Source: UBA6168 sp965222975 (lineage in GTDB: Bacteria; Bacteroidota; Bacteroidia; Chitinophagales; Saprospiraceae). From it: a stretch of DNA of 64,000 nt. Location of the stretch: assembly GCA_965222975.1 (NCBI GenBank), contig CBDCVJ010000041.1, positions 372,001-436,000 of the forward strand, in the 5' to 3' direction. The notes below the pieces were generated by a model that was not told the origin of the DNA, ran no database searches, and saw only the letters and a list, made by a program, of their open reading frames with translations. Shown piece after piece: positions 1-8,600 of this stretch (position 1 is its first letter; the number at the start of each line of letters is the position of its first letter). Both the position numbers and the translations under genes were made by a program.

Positions 1-773
1 TGGACTATGCCCTGCACAAAGCCCCGGAAAACAGCCATTCCCACGCCAACAAAGGATGGGTAGCCATCGAAAAAGACGAGTACGATAGTGCCGTTGCCAG
101 TTTCCTTGAGGCACTCCGCCTCGACCCCGGCAACGACTTTGCAAGAGAAGGATTGAAAGAGGCCATCAAAGGGAAGAACCACGTTTACAGGGTCATTTTG
201 AAATATTTCCTTTGGATGAACAAATTGCAGGAAAAGTACCAGTGGGGTTTCATCATTGGCATTTACCTGCTCTATCGATTGGCCCTCAGCATGGCGAGGA
301 ACAATCCTGCTCTTGCTCCTTTCATTTATCCGTTCATTGTACTTTACGTACTGTTTGCCTTCTCTACCTGGATTGCCCAACCAGTTTCGAACCTGTTCCT
401 CCGACTTCACCCTATAGGCAGACATGCTCTGAACGACGATGAAAAACTCGGCTCCAATCTCACTGGGCTGGCAGCATTGATCTGTTTGTTGAGCTTTGTG
501 TTCTTTTTTGTCACAGGCAACGAACGCGGCTTTCAAGCGGGCATCGTGGCAGGCATCATGATGATCCCGATTGGCGGGGCATTTACCATCCCCCCACATA
601 ATAAGGCACGCAAGGGGCTGGTGGTTTATGCCATTATATTGGCCATTGCGGGAGCAACTTGGGTTGTTTTTCCAAGCATGATGATCGCCATCGGTATTTT
701 TGGCCTTGGCATTTTTGCTTATGGCTGGATAGTGAATTACCTTATTTCAAAAGCGAACAAAGATTTTTATTAA
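1..773 (+). CDS. TPR-containing multi-pass membrane protein, 5' end outside window
   Basis: The reading frame is already open at the left edge (codons in frame from base 3), so the N terminus is missing. The visible first 50 residues look like the end of a tetratricopeptide repeat (residues resembling KGWVAIEKDEYDSAVASFLE and then LRLDPGNDFA), a typical TPR helix pair. After that come about six hydrophobic segments (for example around WGFIIGIYLLYR, FIYPFIVLYVLFAF, LAALICLLSFVFFF and MMIAIGIFGLGIFAYGW), so the C-terminal half is a membrane domain. TPR plus membrane proteins of this kind are common in Bacteroidota but have no fixed function. The TTG at 153 is not a credible start because the TPR lies upstream of it. 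Specific role unknown. Confidence 0.7.
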   Translation, partial: DYALHKAPENSHSHANKGWVAIEKDEYDSAVASFLEALRLDPGNDFAREGLKEAIKGKNHVYRVILKYFLWMNKLQEKYQWGFIIGIYLLYRLALSMARNNPALAPFIYPFIVLYVLFAFSTWIAQPVSNLFLRLHPIGRHALNDDEKLGSNLTGLAALICLLSFVFFFVTGNERGFQAGIVAGIMMIPIGGAFTIPPHNKARKGLVVYAIILAIAGATWVVFPSMMIAIGIFGLGIFAYGWIVNYLISKANKDFY

Positions 774-774
774 C

Positions 775-848
775 TGCTATTGGCTGTTAGCTTTTGGCAA
801 TAAAGGACTAAATGCCAGCGGCTAACAGCCATATGCCAATAGCCAACG
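775..848. repeat. Intergenic imperfect palindrome after the TPR-membrane gene
   Basis: Left arm around 775-798 (CTGCTATTGGCTGTTAGC) pairs with a right arm around 812-848 (GCTAACAGCC and CCAATAGCC). It starts two bases after the stop codon, so it may act as a terminator-like hairpin, but there is no run of T directly behind it. It resembles the dispersed palindromes elsewhere in this window in placement, not in sequence. Confidence 0.5.
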
Positions 849-906
849 GCCTATTGTATTTTTTACATACCTTTATTTTTTGAAAAATCAGCGATAACAT
901 TCCCAT

Positions 907-1302
907 ATGTCAGCCAACCAAATAGAAATAATACTCAGCAGGCAACTGGCCGATTGCCTCACCGTACCTGTTTTTTTAATAGATCCAAATGGCGAGCTTT
1001 TGTTCTATAATGAACCTGCGGAGGAGTTATTAGGTAAACGGTACGAAGAGGCAGGCAGAATGCCAATGAACGAATGGTCCACTATTTTCAATCAAGCAGA
1101 TGAAAAGGGGGAACAAATTCCACCTGAAAAATTGCCATTGGTAACCGCTTTGACTGAGCAGCGCCCCACTCACGGTGAATTCTATATCAAGAACCTAGAA
1201 GGCGAAATCAATAAAATCTCAGTAACCGCAATCCCCATTATTGGCCGGCCCGACCGCTTCTTGGGGGCAATGGCCATCTTTTGGAAAAACAAGGAATCAT
1301 GA
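907..1302 (+). CDS. PAS domain protein
   Basis: A 131-residue single-domain protein. Residues about 15-60 (VPVFLIDPNGELLFYNEPAEELLG) are the classic PAS core, and residues 95-127 (GEFYIKNLEGEINKISVTA and then FLGAMAIFW) are the PAS beta-sheet/PAC portion. There is no output domain, so it is a stand-alone sensor or protein-interaction module, probably cytoplasmic. Its stop codon overlaps the ATG of the next gene (ATGA at 1299-1302), which indicates translational coupling with the metallo-beta-lactamase-fold protein and suggests the two work together. Ligand unknown. The ATG at 907 is preceded by an AT-rich leader without a Shine-Dalgarno sequence, as usual in Bacteroidota. Confidence 0.75.
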   Translation: MSANQIEIILSRQLADCLTVPVFLIDPNGELLFYNEPAEELLGKRYEEAGRMPMNEWSTIFNQADEKGEQIPPEKLPLVTALTEQRPTHGEFYIKNLEGEINKISVTAIPIIGRPDRFLGAMAIFWKNKES

Positions 1303-2135
1303 AAGTCACGATATGGGGTACTCGTGGCTCTATCCCTTCGCCCAGTCCCGACAACAATTTTTATGGGGGAAATACTTCTTGCGTGCAAGTCACCTCCAAT
1401 GATGCTTTCCTCGTTTTGGACGCAGGTTCAGGCATCCGCCGCCTGTCAAACAATATACCAGAAGGGATAGCAAAGGTCGACCTTTTGCTGACCCACTTGC
1501 ACATGGACCATATCATTGGTCTTGGTTTTTTCGGACCATTGTATAATTCTGCGGTAACGGTTAACATTTATGGCCCGAACAGCATTCGGGAGAATTTGGC
1601 TACCCGCCTGACCCGCTATTTGTCCCCCCCGCTTTTCCCTATCCGCCTACAAGACCTTCCCTGCCAATTGAACCTCATCGAAATCAACCACAGTGAATTC
1701 CAAATCGGCGATTTGACCATCAAATCCGATTATGTATGCCACCCCGGCCCAACGCTTGGATTCCGTATCGAAAGCGGTGCATCCTCCCTCGCCTATATTC
1801 CCGACCATGAACCGGTCTTGGGCTCTGCCAATTTTCCAAATGATCCCATGTGGACATCGGGATACAACATTGCAAAAGATGTTGACCTGCTTTTCCACGA
1901 TGCCCAGTACACGCCGGAAGAATACCAGCCACGGGTAGGCTGGGGGCACAGCTCCATCCCCGATGCGCTTGCATTTGCCAAAATGACCGGAGTGAAAAAA
2001 ATGATGTTTTTCCACCATGATCCCGCCCATTCTGATGGACAGTTGAACAATCTGCTCTCTGCTGCACTAAAGAATAAGCAATACTCATTTAGCGTAGGCA
2101 TCGCAGCGGAAGGGGATGAGTTTGAACTGCCCTAA
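1299..2135 (+). CDS. MBL-fold metallo-hydrolase
   Basis: A 278-residue metallo-beta-lactamase-fold hydrolase. The N terminus MKVTIWGTRGSIPSP with the following GGNTSC is typical of the class-II phosphodiesterase-like/PhnP-like subgroup. Metal-ligand motifs visible are THLHMDHI (HxHxDH, about residues 67-74), a His-Pro-Gly near residue 147, IPDHEP, FHDAQY, GWGHSS and a final FFHHDP. These are enough for a di-metal site. The start is the ATG at 1299, which overlaps the PAS stop; an upstream TTG at 1281 in the same frame is less likely. Members with this N terminus may hydrolyse cyclic nucleotides or other phosphodiesters, but the substrate here cannot be told. The coupling to a PAS protein suggests signal-responsive activity. 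Confidence 0.85.
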   Translation: MKVTIWGTRGSIPSPSPDNNFYGGNTSCVQVTSNDAFLVLDAGSGIRRLSNNIPEGIAKVDLLLTHLHMDHIIGLGFFGPLYNSAVTVNIYGPNSIRENLATRLTRYLSPPLFPIRLQDLPCQLNLIEINHSEFQIGDLTIKSDYVCHPGPTLGFRIESGASSLAYIPDHEPVLGSANFPNDPMWTSGYNIAKDVDLLFHDAQYTPEEYQPRVGWGHSSIPDALAFAKMTGVKKMMFFHHDPAHSDGQLNNLLSAALKNKQYSFSVGIAAEGDEFELP

Positions 2136-2232
2136 TCTGTTAAATGGACAGCAATGTTGAATAGTACTTACGCTATTTGAACAGCCAAACTTTTATCAAA
2201 AAATCCGCTATAGAAAAGCTTGAGAAAATCCC

Positions 2233-2240
2233 TACTTTTG
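2233..2240 (+). promoter_or_regulatory. TACTTTTG, candidate -7 box just before the AAA-ATPase gene
   Basis: TACTTTTG matches the Bacteroidota -7 consensus TAnnTTTG exactly. It lies only 5 bases before the ATG at 2245, so if used the transcript would be nearly leaderless. No good TTG-type -33 element is seen at the usual spacing, so this could be chance. Confidence 0.25.
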
Positions 2241-2244
2241 AAAA

Positions 2245-3780
2245 ATGAAACAAAAATTACCAATCGGCATTCAGAATTTTAGGGAAATCCGCAATAATCA
2301 ATTCCTATATATTGATAAAACTGAAGACATCTTTCGGTTATTGGATAGCGGAAAATATGTTTTACTGTCCCGCCCCCGCCGTTTTGGTAAGTCTTTGACG
2401 CTTTCAATTATCAAAGAAATCTTCAACGGCCAAAAAGAACTGTTCAATGGTTTATGGATCGAAAACCAGTGGGATTGGGAAACGACTCACCCAGTCATAC
2501 ATATTTCATTTAGTAGCATTGGATATAAAACAATGGGCTTAGAAGCTGCTCTAATCAAAATGCTAGGCGAGCAAGCTGAAATTTACAACTTGAAATTAAA
2601 TGCTAATAAATATGACCAGAAATTCAAAGAATTAATTGAAGAACTATCAAGGATAAACAATGTCGTCTTACTGATTGATGAATACGACAAACCCATCATT
2701 GATTATTTGGAGGATATACCTCAAGCAAAAGAACACCAAAAAATATTAAAATCCTTTTATTCGATCATTAAAGATTCCGACCCCTATATCCGGTTTTTAA
2801 TGATAACCGGGGTTTCAAAATTCAGCAAAGTCAGTATTTTTTCCGAGCTCAACAATCTCGAAGATATTACTATTGACTGGCGTTTTGCCAGCCTTGTCGG
2901 TATGACGCAACAGGAATTGGAAGATAATTTTGAGGCTCATTTACAAGCCAGCGAGCAGCGGTTAAAAGTGGATAGGCAAGAAATATTGGAAAATATAAAG
3001 GAGTGGTACAATGGGTACAGCTGGGACGGAGAGGTATTTGTTTATAACCCATTTTCTTTATTGAATTTTTTCCAAAAAAGCGCATTCCATAATTTTTGGT
3101 TTTCGACCGGCACCCCCACTTTCTTGGTAAATTTATTGAAAAGCAGACAGGACATCAATTTTGAAAAAGTAGAAGTGGATCAAAGTGTTTTTGAAAGTTA
3201 TGATATTGATAATTTAGACACCCTCCCGTTGCTTTTCCAAACTGGATATACCACAATAAAAAGTGTAGAAGAATTTGGGATTTATATTCTCGATTATCCC
3301 AATAAAGAAGTGAAAGAATCCATGCTCCGGCATTTAATTGGCGCATATCGAAATGATTCTTCTGCCCGTACCACCCCAATTGTCATCAAGCTTCGAAAAG
3401 CGTTTATTGAAAACAATACTGAACAAGTCATCACCATCATCAACAGCCTTTTCAAATCAATTCCCTCCCATATTTTCATAAAAGAAAAAGAAGCCTACTA
3501 CCACTCTGTAGTCTTCCTCGTTTTCCAATATTTAGGTCAGTTTATTGATGCCGAAGTACACACATCCGATGGCCGGATAGATGCGGTCGTACAAACGGAC
3601 ACCCATATTTATTTAGTGGAATTTAAATTGGATGAAAATGCAGAAGCTGCGCTCCAACAAATCCGTGAAAAATCGTATGCGGATAAATACAAGGCATCCA
3701 ACAAACGGTTGGTCGTTATGGGCATCAATTTCAGTAGCCAAACCAAAAGCGTAGATGATTGGGAAATGCAAAATTTATGA
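2245..3780 (+). CDS. AAA-ATPase-like / PD-(D/E)XK nuclease family protein
   Basis: A 511-residue protein with the full AAA-ATPase_like plus PDDEXK_9 (formerly DUF1703) architecture. Residues about 1-300 carry the family N terminus (LPIGIQNFREIR and then YIDKT), a Walker A variant SRPRRFGKSLT and a Walker B VVLLIDEYDKPI. The C-terminal 70 residues carry the nuclease-like core: a GRIDAVV strand with the acidic residue, then YLVEFKLD with the E-x-K pair, then the helix with QIREKSYADKY. These proteins are abundant, often multi-copy, in Bacteroidota and anaerobes. A role as a mobile or defence-linked nuclease is suspected but unproven. All motifs are present and the length is normal. It stands alone, convergent with the downstream hydrolase. 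Confidence 0.85.
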   Translation: MKQKLPIGIQNFREIRNNQFLYIDKTEDIFRLLDSGKYVLLSRPRRFGKSLTLSIIKEIFNGQKELFNGLWIENQWDWETTHPVIHISFSSIGYKTMGLEAALIKMLGEQAEIYNLKLNANKYDQKFKELIEELSRINNVVLLIDEYDKPIIDYLEDIPQAKEHQKILKSFYSIIKDSDPYIRFLMITGVSKFSKVSIFSELNNLEDITIDWRFASLVGMTQQELEDNFEAHLQASEQRLKVDRQEILENIKEWYNGYSWDGEVFVYNPFSLLNFFQKSAFHNFWFSTGTPTFLVNLLKSRQDINFEKVEVDQSVFESYDIDNLDTLPLLFQTGYTTIKSVEEFGIYILDYPNKEVKESMLRHLIGAYRNDSSARTTPIVIKLRKAFIENNTEQVITIINSLFKSIPSHIFIKEKEAYYHSVVFLVFQYLGQFIDAEVHTSDGRIDAVVQTDTHIYLVEFKLDENAEAALQQIREKSYADKYKASNKRLVVMGINFSSQTKSVDDWEMQNL

Positions 3781-3841
3781 ACAGGCGTTGTACCCAATTC
3801 TTTTTCATGTGCCGCCATCTATTGTTCACCAAACCTCTTGG

Positions 3842-5542
3842 TCATTCTATTCTCATAAAAACCATTTCCTGCCCTCCCTGAAAAAGCGTAAGGCTTTCTA
3901 TTTCATTTCGATCATTCGAATTAAATTCGATTTGCGCTGCGACCACTTTTAAATAAAATTTATTCTCCGATTGCGGGTAAATTTCGAATTGTGGTTGGTT
4001 GGTGGCTTGTGCTTTTAATTGTTTTCCTTCTTTGGTAATAGTAATTGCAAAAGCAGGATTCAGCTCATATTTTCCGACATATTTTTCCAATATTTTTTCA
4101 GGCACTTCCACTTCTTTTTCCACATCACTTACATCCACGCTCATTTTTCCCAACATTTTTCTTGCATTTTCATTTCCAGGGTTTAATTCCAATGATTTTT
4201 TATAGTTTTCAATAGCACCTTCCATATACGCCTCAGCCAAACTATCATATGTATTATATGCATCGGGAAATGATTTTACATTTTGCCTGAAAATAGCAAT
4301 AGCAGTTTCGTAATCTTTTTCTCCCATAAAATAATAGCCCAAATTATTTAATTGCGACTCACTAAAATCATATTCCCCAGTATCGTTTGTTTTTAACTCA
4401 TTGTATTTAACCAAAGCTTTTTCTATACCAATTTCTTCAATTAATCCATGTAATTTTTGTCCGATATTTATTTTAGGCATTTCATATGCTTTTCCATTTT
4501 GGATATTCCGGATAGCATCCAAAACGCCATTTAAATAAGTGCTGCCATTATTGGTCAATAAAATGATTGTTCTTTTATGTTGCAAATCCCTTTCGATAAA
4601 GGTTCGGAAGCCGTTGAGGCCACCTGAGTGTCGTACAATTTTTCCGCCATCTTCATTTTCACCGATGCCCCAGCCAAAGCCATAGCCCGTTTCCGAGCCG
4701 TCATTTAATTTGGCAGAGGTAAACGCTTCTTCTAATGTTTTTTTGGAAATTAATTTGTCAGTATATAATGCCTGGTCCCATTTAAATAAATCCTCTACAG
4801 TAGAATACATGCCACCTGCCCCGGTAGTATATATTTCATAATCTTCTTTTGTCCATGCAGGCGTATATCCAATAGCCCGGTTTTTCATTGCAGGTGTATT
4901 TTTATCAAAAACACAGGTGTTTTCCATTTCCAACGGAGCAAAAATATTCTTCTTCATAAAGGTCGAAAATGGCTGGCCCGATATTTTTTCAACTATCATT
5001 GACAATAATACATAGGCGCCATTGCTATAACTATATTTTTCACCTGGAGTGAAATTCAAATTTTCCTGTTTAATTAAAGCTTGCAATACATCCTCATTCG
5101 TCAAGCCCGGTTTATAAATGCCCAAATCATAATGATTGGCCACTCCGGAAGTATGCTCCATCATCTGGCGAATTGTAACATTTTTTGCATAATCTGGAAA
5201 TTCAGGGAAGTACTTCGTCAACGGATCATCATAATTTAATTTCCCTTTTTCGTTCAATATCATAATAGCCATAGTGGTGAACTGCTTGGAAACGGATGCC
5301 AAATAGCAGGGAGATTCTATCACCAATTTTCTTTTAGTTTCAAAATCACCATATCCATGTGCCCCTTTGTACAAAACTTTTCCGTTGTCAGCTACGAGTA
5401 CCGTCCCATTAAACTGGCCGTTCTGATGCAATTTATCCATCAGCTTCCCGATTTCTGCACCGGTCAGGATAGCATCAGACTGAGAAAATAAAATCTGAAA
5501 ATTAAAAAAAACAAGGAGGGGCAAAATAAAGTGAGATCTCAT
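3842..5542 (-). CDS. Secreted serine hydrolase (class C beta-lactamase family) with TPR
   Basis: A 566-residue penicillin-binding-protein/beta-lactamase class C-type hydrolase. A signal peptide (residues 1-20, hydrophobic LLVFFNFQILF) places it in the periplasm or on the surface. The catalytic motifs are complete: S83-V-S-K86 (SxxK nucleophile and base), Y172-S-N174 and H305-S-G-G308. Residues about 395-460 form TPR-like helices (ESQLNNLGYYFMGEKDYETA), followed by a C-terminal beta-rich domain of the type often appended to this family (EKYVGKYEL onwards). Family members act as esterases, D-amino peptidases or beta-lactamases, and the substrate cannot be assigned. It is convergent with the ATPase gene and transcribed away from the AraC gene at 5838. 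Confidence 0.88.
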   Translation of the reverse strand: MRSHFILPLLVFFNFQILFSQSDAILTGAEIGKLMDKLHQNGQFNGTVLVADNGKVLYKGAHGYGDFETKRKLVIESPCYLASVSKQFTTMAIMILNEKGKLNYDDPLTKYFPEFPDYAKNVTIRQMMEHTSGVANHYDLGIYKPGLTNEDVLQALIKQENLNFTPGEKYSYSNGAYVLLSMIVEKISGQPFSTFMKKNIFAPLEMENTCVFDKNTPAMKNRAIGYTPAWTKEDYEIYTTGAGGMYSTVEDLFKWDQALYTDKLISKKTLEEAFTSAKLNDGSETGYGFGWGIGENEDGGKIVRHSGGLNGFRTFIERDLQHKRTIILLTNNGSTYLNGVLDAIRNIQNGKAYEMPKINIGQKLHGLIEEIGIEKALVKYNELKTNDTGEYDFSESQLNNLGYYFMGEKDYETAIAIFRQNVKSFPDAYNTYDSLAEAYMEGAIENYKKSLELNPGNENARKMLGKMSVDVSDVEKEVEVPEKILEKYVGKYELNPAFAITITKEGKQLKAQATNQPQFEIYPQSENKFYLKVVAAQIEFNSNDRNEIESLTLFQGGQEMVFMRIE

Positions 5543-5837
5543 TTTTTTTGTTTTTGAATGGATGATGAAATATGGGAAGCAACAAATTTAAGGGAAAATA
5601 CCCGCTATCCTGAAATGAATGGTTTTTTGTTAAATGACTAACTTGCCAATCCAATTTTTATTGCAAAATATAAACATCACATGTCCGCAAAAAATAAAGC
5701 GGGAAAACGGAAATGATGCCCAGAACTGTACCGAACAGTTTCAATAGCAATTGACAGGCAGTCAACAATTGAGCAAAGAATTTTCTGAAAAAGTATTTCA
5801 AATTCAACTTTTGAGTAAATTTATGGTCTTTAGTATT

Positions 5838-8120
5838 ATGGCATTCAATGAAAAAAAAATAGTTGTAAGTACTCTTCTGCTCAATAGACCCGTGAAGCTA
5901 AAGTGGGTCATGACCCTACTGGCGGTATTGTTGGCTATGGTATTTTGGTATTTCACTTCCTGTGCCAAAGGAAACGCTACAAGCGCTGCCTTACCCGAAA
6001 AAATAAAGGAAACCTATGTTGCGGTATTGCCATTTAAAAACAATACGGGCAAACCGGAAATGGATGTGATCGGTGAGATGGCCGCTGATTGGATTACATC
6101 CGGCCTCCATGAAACAGGAGAAGGGAAGATATTGTCGGTCGGGGAAGTGAACAGCATTATCGAATCAAATCGGCCACAGCAATCATCCTTGGACAATTCA
6201 ATAGCACAACAGGCAAATGTGCATTACCTGATCGAAGGAGCCTATTACGAGATGGATAATGCACTGATGTTTTCGAGTAATGTAAAGGATTTGTCGAACG
6301 GCGAAATTGTTTTTTCCTTCCCAATCATAGAGGGCACTGTAGATGACCCACTTGGATCCATTGAAGCACTGAAGCAACGGATATTGGGGTATTGGGTGAC
6401 CAAAGACCGGGCGGGATATGAACGCCGACCACCAGTTTATGAGGCATACCAGGCTTATCTGGAGGCCAGCAAAATATGGTACGACAACCCAGATATGGCC
6501 AAGGTACTGATGAAAAAAGCATCGGAACTGGACACCAATTTCCACTATGCTACTTTCAGTTACATCCATAAATTAATCAGCAGCCCAGAAAAAGCTAAGG
6601 CCGACTCCATGGTTACAGCTTTCCAAAACAAAAAAGGGCAACTCAACCGAATGGAACTGGAATTCCTGAACGGGCTACAAGGAAGGCTCACAAAAAACTT
6701 TGACCAACTTTGGAAGCATTGGAACTCACCATACATGGAAGCCTATTGGGGCAAAACTTTTGTGATCAAGCAGAAAGTCAGTATGCTGCTAGGGTATTTC
6801 AACCAGCCTCAAAAGGCACTTGAATTGTTGCAAGAGGTAGATTTTGCCTCCCTTGATTATGACAGTGCCCCTCATGCAAAGAAGTTATACATCAGGAAAA
6901 TAGAAGCACTGTCCCGATCAAACAAAGTGGAAGAAGCCACGGAAATGTGGCAGAACATACCTTTTGACATCCGCAATTCCCATACTGTTTTTAATAAAAT
7001 ATTTGGGTTGGCACAGCTGAAAGCATATCATATACTGAATCAGGAACTTGACCATTATATCAACACTTGGTCTTCTCAAAATGCCCCCTCTCACTATCTG
7101 CGAGGGTTTGCCATTGCCGGATTATTGGTTACCGACGATCTCGAAAAAGCCGAAAAGGAGGCACGCAACTATCTTCGTTTTTTAGAGGAAGAAAACAAAG
7201 ACCCCCGTCCGTTTCCGGGCGGTATTGCCTTACAGGAAATCCAGACCACTCTTTATTTGGCATTAAATGAACCAGAAAAGGCGAAGCCTATCATTGAAGA
7301 AGGAATAGGTTTGGACGAGTCAAAACCCGATATATTGGCACTTAAAGGGATTTATTTTGCCCAAATGAAAAATGAAAGTGCCGCCAGAAAAATAATTGGG
7401 CAATTGGACAAAATAAAAGGGAAGTATGATTATGGTAATCCTGAAATGCTTAAAGGCATTGTTGAGGCATGGCTCGGAAATCACGACACAGCCATTGCTT
7501 TATTACAGGAGGCCCGGAATAAAGGCAAGTCACTCTGGTCCTATTTTTTTGACGGCGATTGGCGATTAAAGCCTCTGTTCAACCACCCCGATTTTAAAAA
7601 GAATGTACTCGGCCCAATGCCGCTGCCAGATCTGGAAATAACCCATTCCGAACCAGCAACTGCTTCTAATAATTATTGGCCGATCATGTTTTTATTATTA
7701 TTTTCAGGAGTTGCTTTTTATTTTTTTCAGCATAAAAAGCAGGACTTGAAAACAGCCAATTATGCCAGCGAACCAGAGGGAATTAATGATGCCCCGATAG
7801 AAGCGGGCGATGCATTCCTGACAAAATTAAATGCCATCGTTACTTCCAATATGGACAATGTCGATTTTGGCTTGCCACAACTCTGCAAGGCAATGGGTTT
7901 CAGCAGAGCCCAAATTTATCGGAAAATAAAAGAGCTAACCGACCAATCTCCCGCTGTATATATTCGAAGATTAAAGCTGCAAAGAGCAAAAGAATTATTA
8001 CAATCGACCGACCTTAACATTTCAGAAATCGCTTACGAAGTCGGCTTTAAAGACCTTTCCTATTTTTCCCGTTCCTTTTCCGAGGAATTTGGCGTATCGC
8101 CCAGTGAGACACGTAAATAA
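5838..8120 (+). CDS. Membrane-spanning AraC-family regulator with TolB-like and TPR sensor region
   Basis: About 760 residues if started at ATG 5838 (ATG 5823 and TTG 5751 are in-frame alternatives). Order: a short N terminus, a transmembrane segment (KWVMTLLAVLLAMVFWYF), a TolB/FlgO-like domain (YVAVLPFKNNTGKPEMDVIG and then ADWITSGL), a long TPR-rich region, a second transmembrane segment (WPIMFLLLFSGVAFYFF), then a C-terminal AraC DNA-binding domain of about 105 residues (FSRAQIYRKIKEL, ISEIAYEVGFKDLSYFSRSF). The layout predicts a periplasmic sensor region between two membrane helices and a cytoplasmic DNA-binding head, that is, a one-component transmembrane regulator with no histidine kinase. 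Ligand and targets are unknown. The divergent hydrolase gene is a possible target. Confidence 0.8.
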   Translation: MAFNEKKIVVSTLLLNRPVKLKWVMTLLAVLLAMVFWYFTSCAKGNATSAALPEKIKETYVAVLPFKNNTGKPEMDVIGEMAADWITSGLHETGEGKILSVGEVNSIIESNRPQQSSLDNSIAQQANVHYLIEGAYYEMDNALMFSSNVKDLSNGEIVFSFPIIEGTVDDPLGSIEALKQRILGYWVTKDRAGYERRPPVYEAYQAYLEASKIWYDNPDMAKVLMKKASELDTNFHYATFSYIHKLISSPEKAKADSMVTAFQNKKGQLNRMELEFLNGLQGRLTKNFDQLWKHWNSPYMEAYWGKTFVIKQKVSMLLGYFNQPQKALELLQEVDFASLDYDSAPHAKKLYIRKIEALSRSNKVEEATEMWQNIPFDIRNSHTVFNKIFGLAQLKAYHILNQELDHYINTWSSQNAPSHYLRGFAIAGLLVTDDLEKAEKEARNYLRFLEEENKDPRPFPGGIALQEIQTTLYLALNEPEKAKPIIEEGIGLDESKPDILALKGIYFAQMKNESAARKIIGQLDKIKGKYDYGNPEMLKGIVEAWLGNHDTAIALLQEARNKGKSLWSYFFDGDWRLKPLFNHPDFKKNVLGPMPLPDLEITHSEPATASNNYWPIMFLLLFSGVAFYFFQHKKQDLKTANYASEPEGINDAPIEAGDAFLTKLNAIVTSNMDNVDFGLPQLCKAMGFSRAQIYRKIKELTDQSPAVYIRRLKLQRAKELLQSTDLNISEIAYEVGFKDLSYFSRSFSEEFGVSPSETRK

Positions 8121-8289
8121 CTAACAACCAATCCACTACACCTTATCATTATTTATAAATGAATCAATAGTTCAAATCTTTTTTTTGCAAGTTCAAACAT
8201 TTGAATTCTTAGTGAAAGCTTTCCGGTAGTCTACCTCCACATATTTGATCTATCATCAGTGGGGTTTTTAAAAATTTAGGAATCCCCTT

Positions 8290-8342
8290 CCGTTTCCTCC
8301 ACCCAGCCCTTCTAATGAATTGGGCTGGGGAGGATGAAACGG
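8290..8342. repeat. Inverted repeat with CCCAGCCC core
   Basis: CCGTTTCCTCCACCCAGCCC at the left and GGGCTGGGGAGGATGAAACGG-like right arm enclose a 12-base loop. The same GTTTCCTCC...CCAGCCC sequence recurs as the arms of the element at 55341-55470, so this is a dispersed repeat family. It lies in the 480-base gene-free stretch after the AraC gene. Confidence 0.6.
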
Positions 8343-8425
8343 TGACTAAAGAACTACTATTCAAATTTAACCAAATGAAATCATTTAGAACCCAAAAAAA
8401 GATCATGGCTAATTTAAAATTTCTC

Positions 8426-8600
8426 TACCGCACACTTTTTATTTCAAACACGTTTTCAGGCCGAAAGAGAAGAACCCTACAGAGAGAGGTGTGTGTTTTT
8501 TTTTGTCCCGATGCCAATCGGGACAAAAAAACACACACCTCTCTCTAAAATGTTCTTTCTCTCAGGCTTGAAAATCGGTCGTTTTCAAAAGTGTACGGTA
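8426..8600. repeat. Long imperfect palindrome, family A
   Basis: Roughly 175 bases. The core (about 8485-8546) is a near-perfect hairpin: AGAGAGGTGTGTG then a T run and GTCCCGAT, mirrored by ATCGGGAC, an A run and CACACACCTCTCT. Outside this, imperfect arms continue to both ends (TACCGCACACTTTT at the left, AAAAGTGTACGGTA at the right). The element ends exactly one base before the ATG at 8601. Related sequence occurs at 10651-10730 (one arm only) and 53793-54036. With the repeat at 8290 it fills the intergenic region 8121-8600, where I see no gene. Confidence 0.7.

Noticed and set aside
1647..2101. Three minus-strand frames of about 100-127 codons
   Set aside because: All lie opposite the metallo-hydrolase gene and overlap each other; no domain pattern.
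8315..8548. 77-codon plus frame through the repeats before the protease gene
   Set aside because: It runs through two palindromes and has no protein-like pattern.
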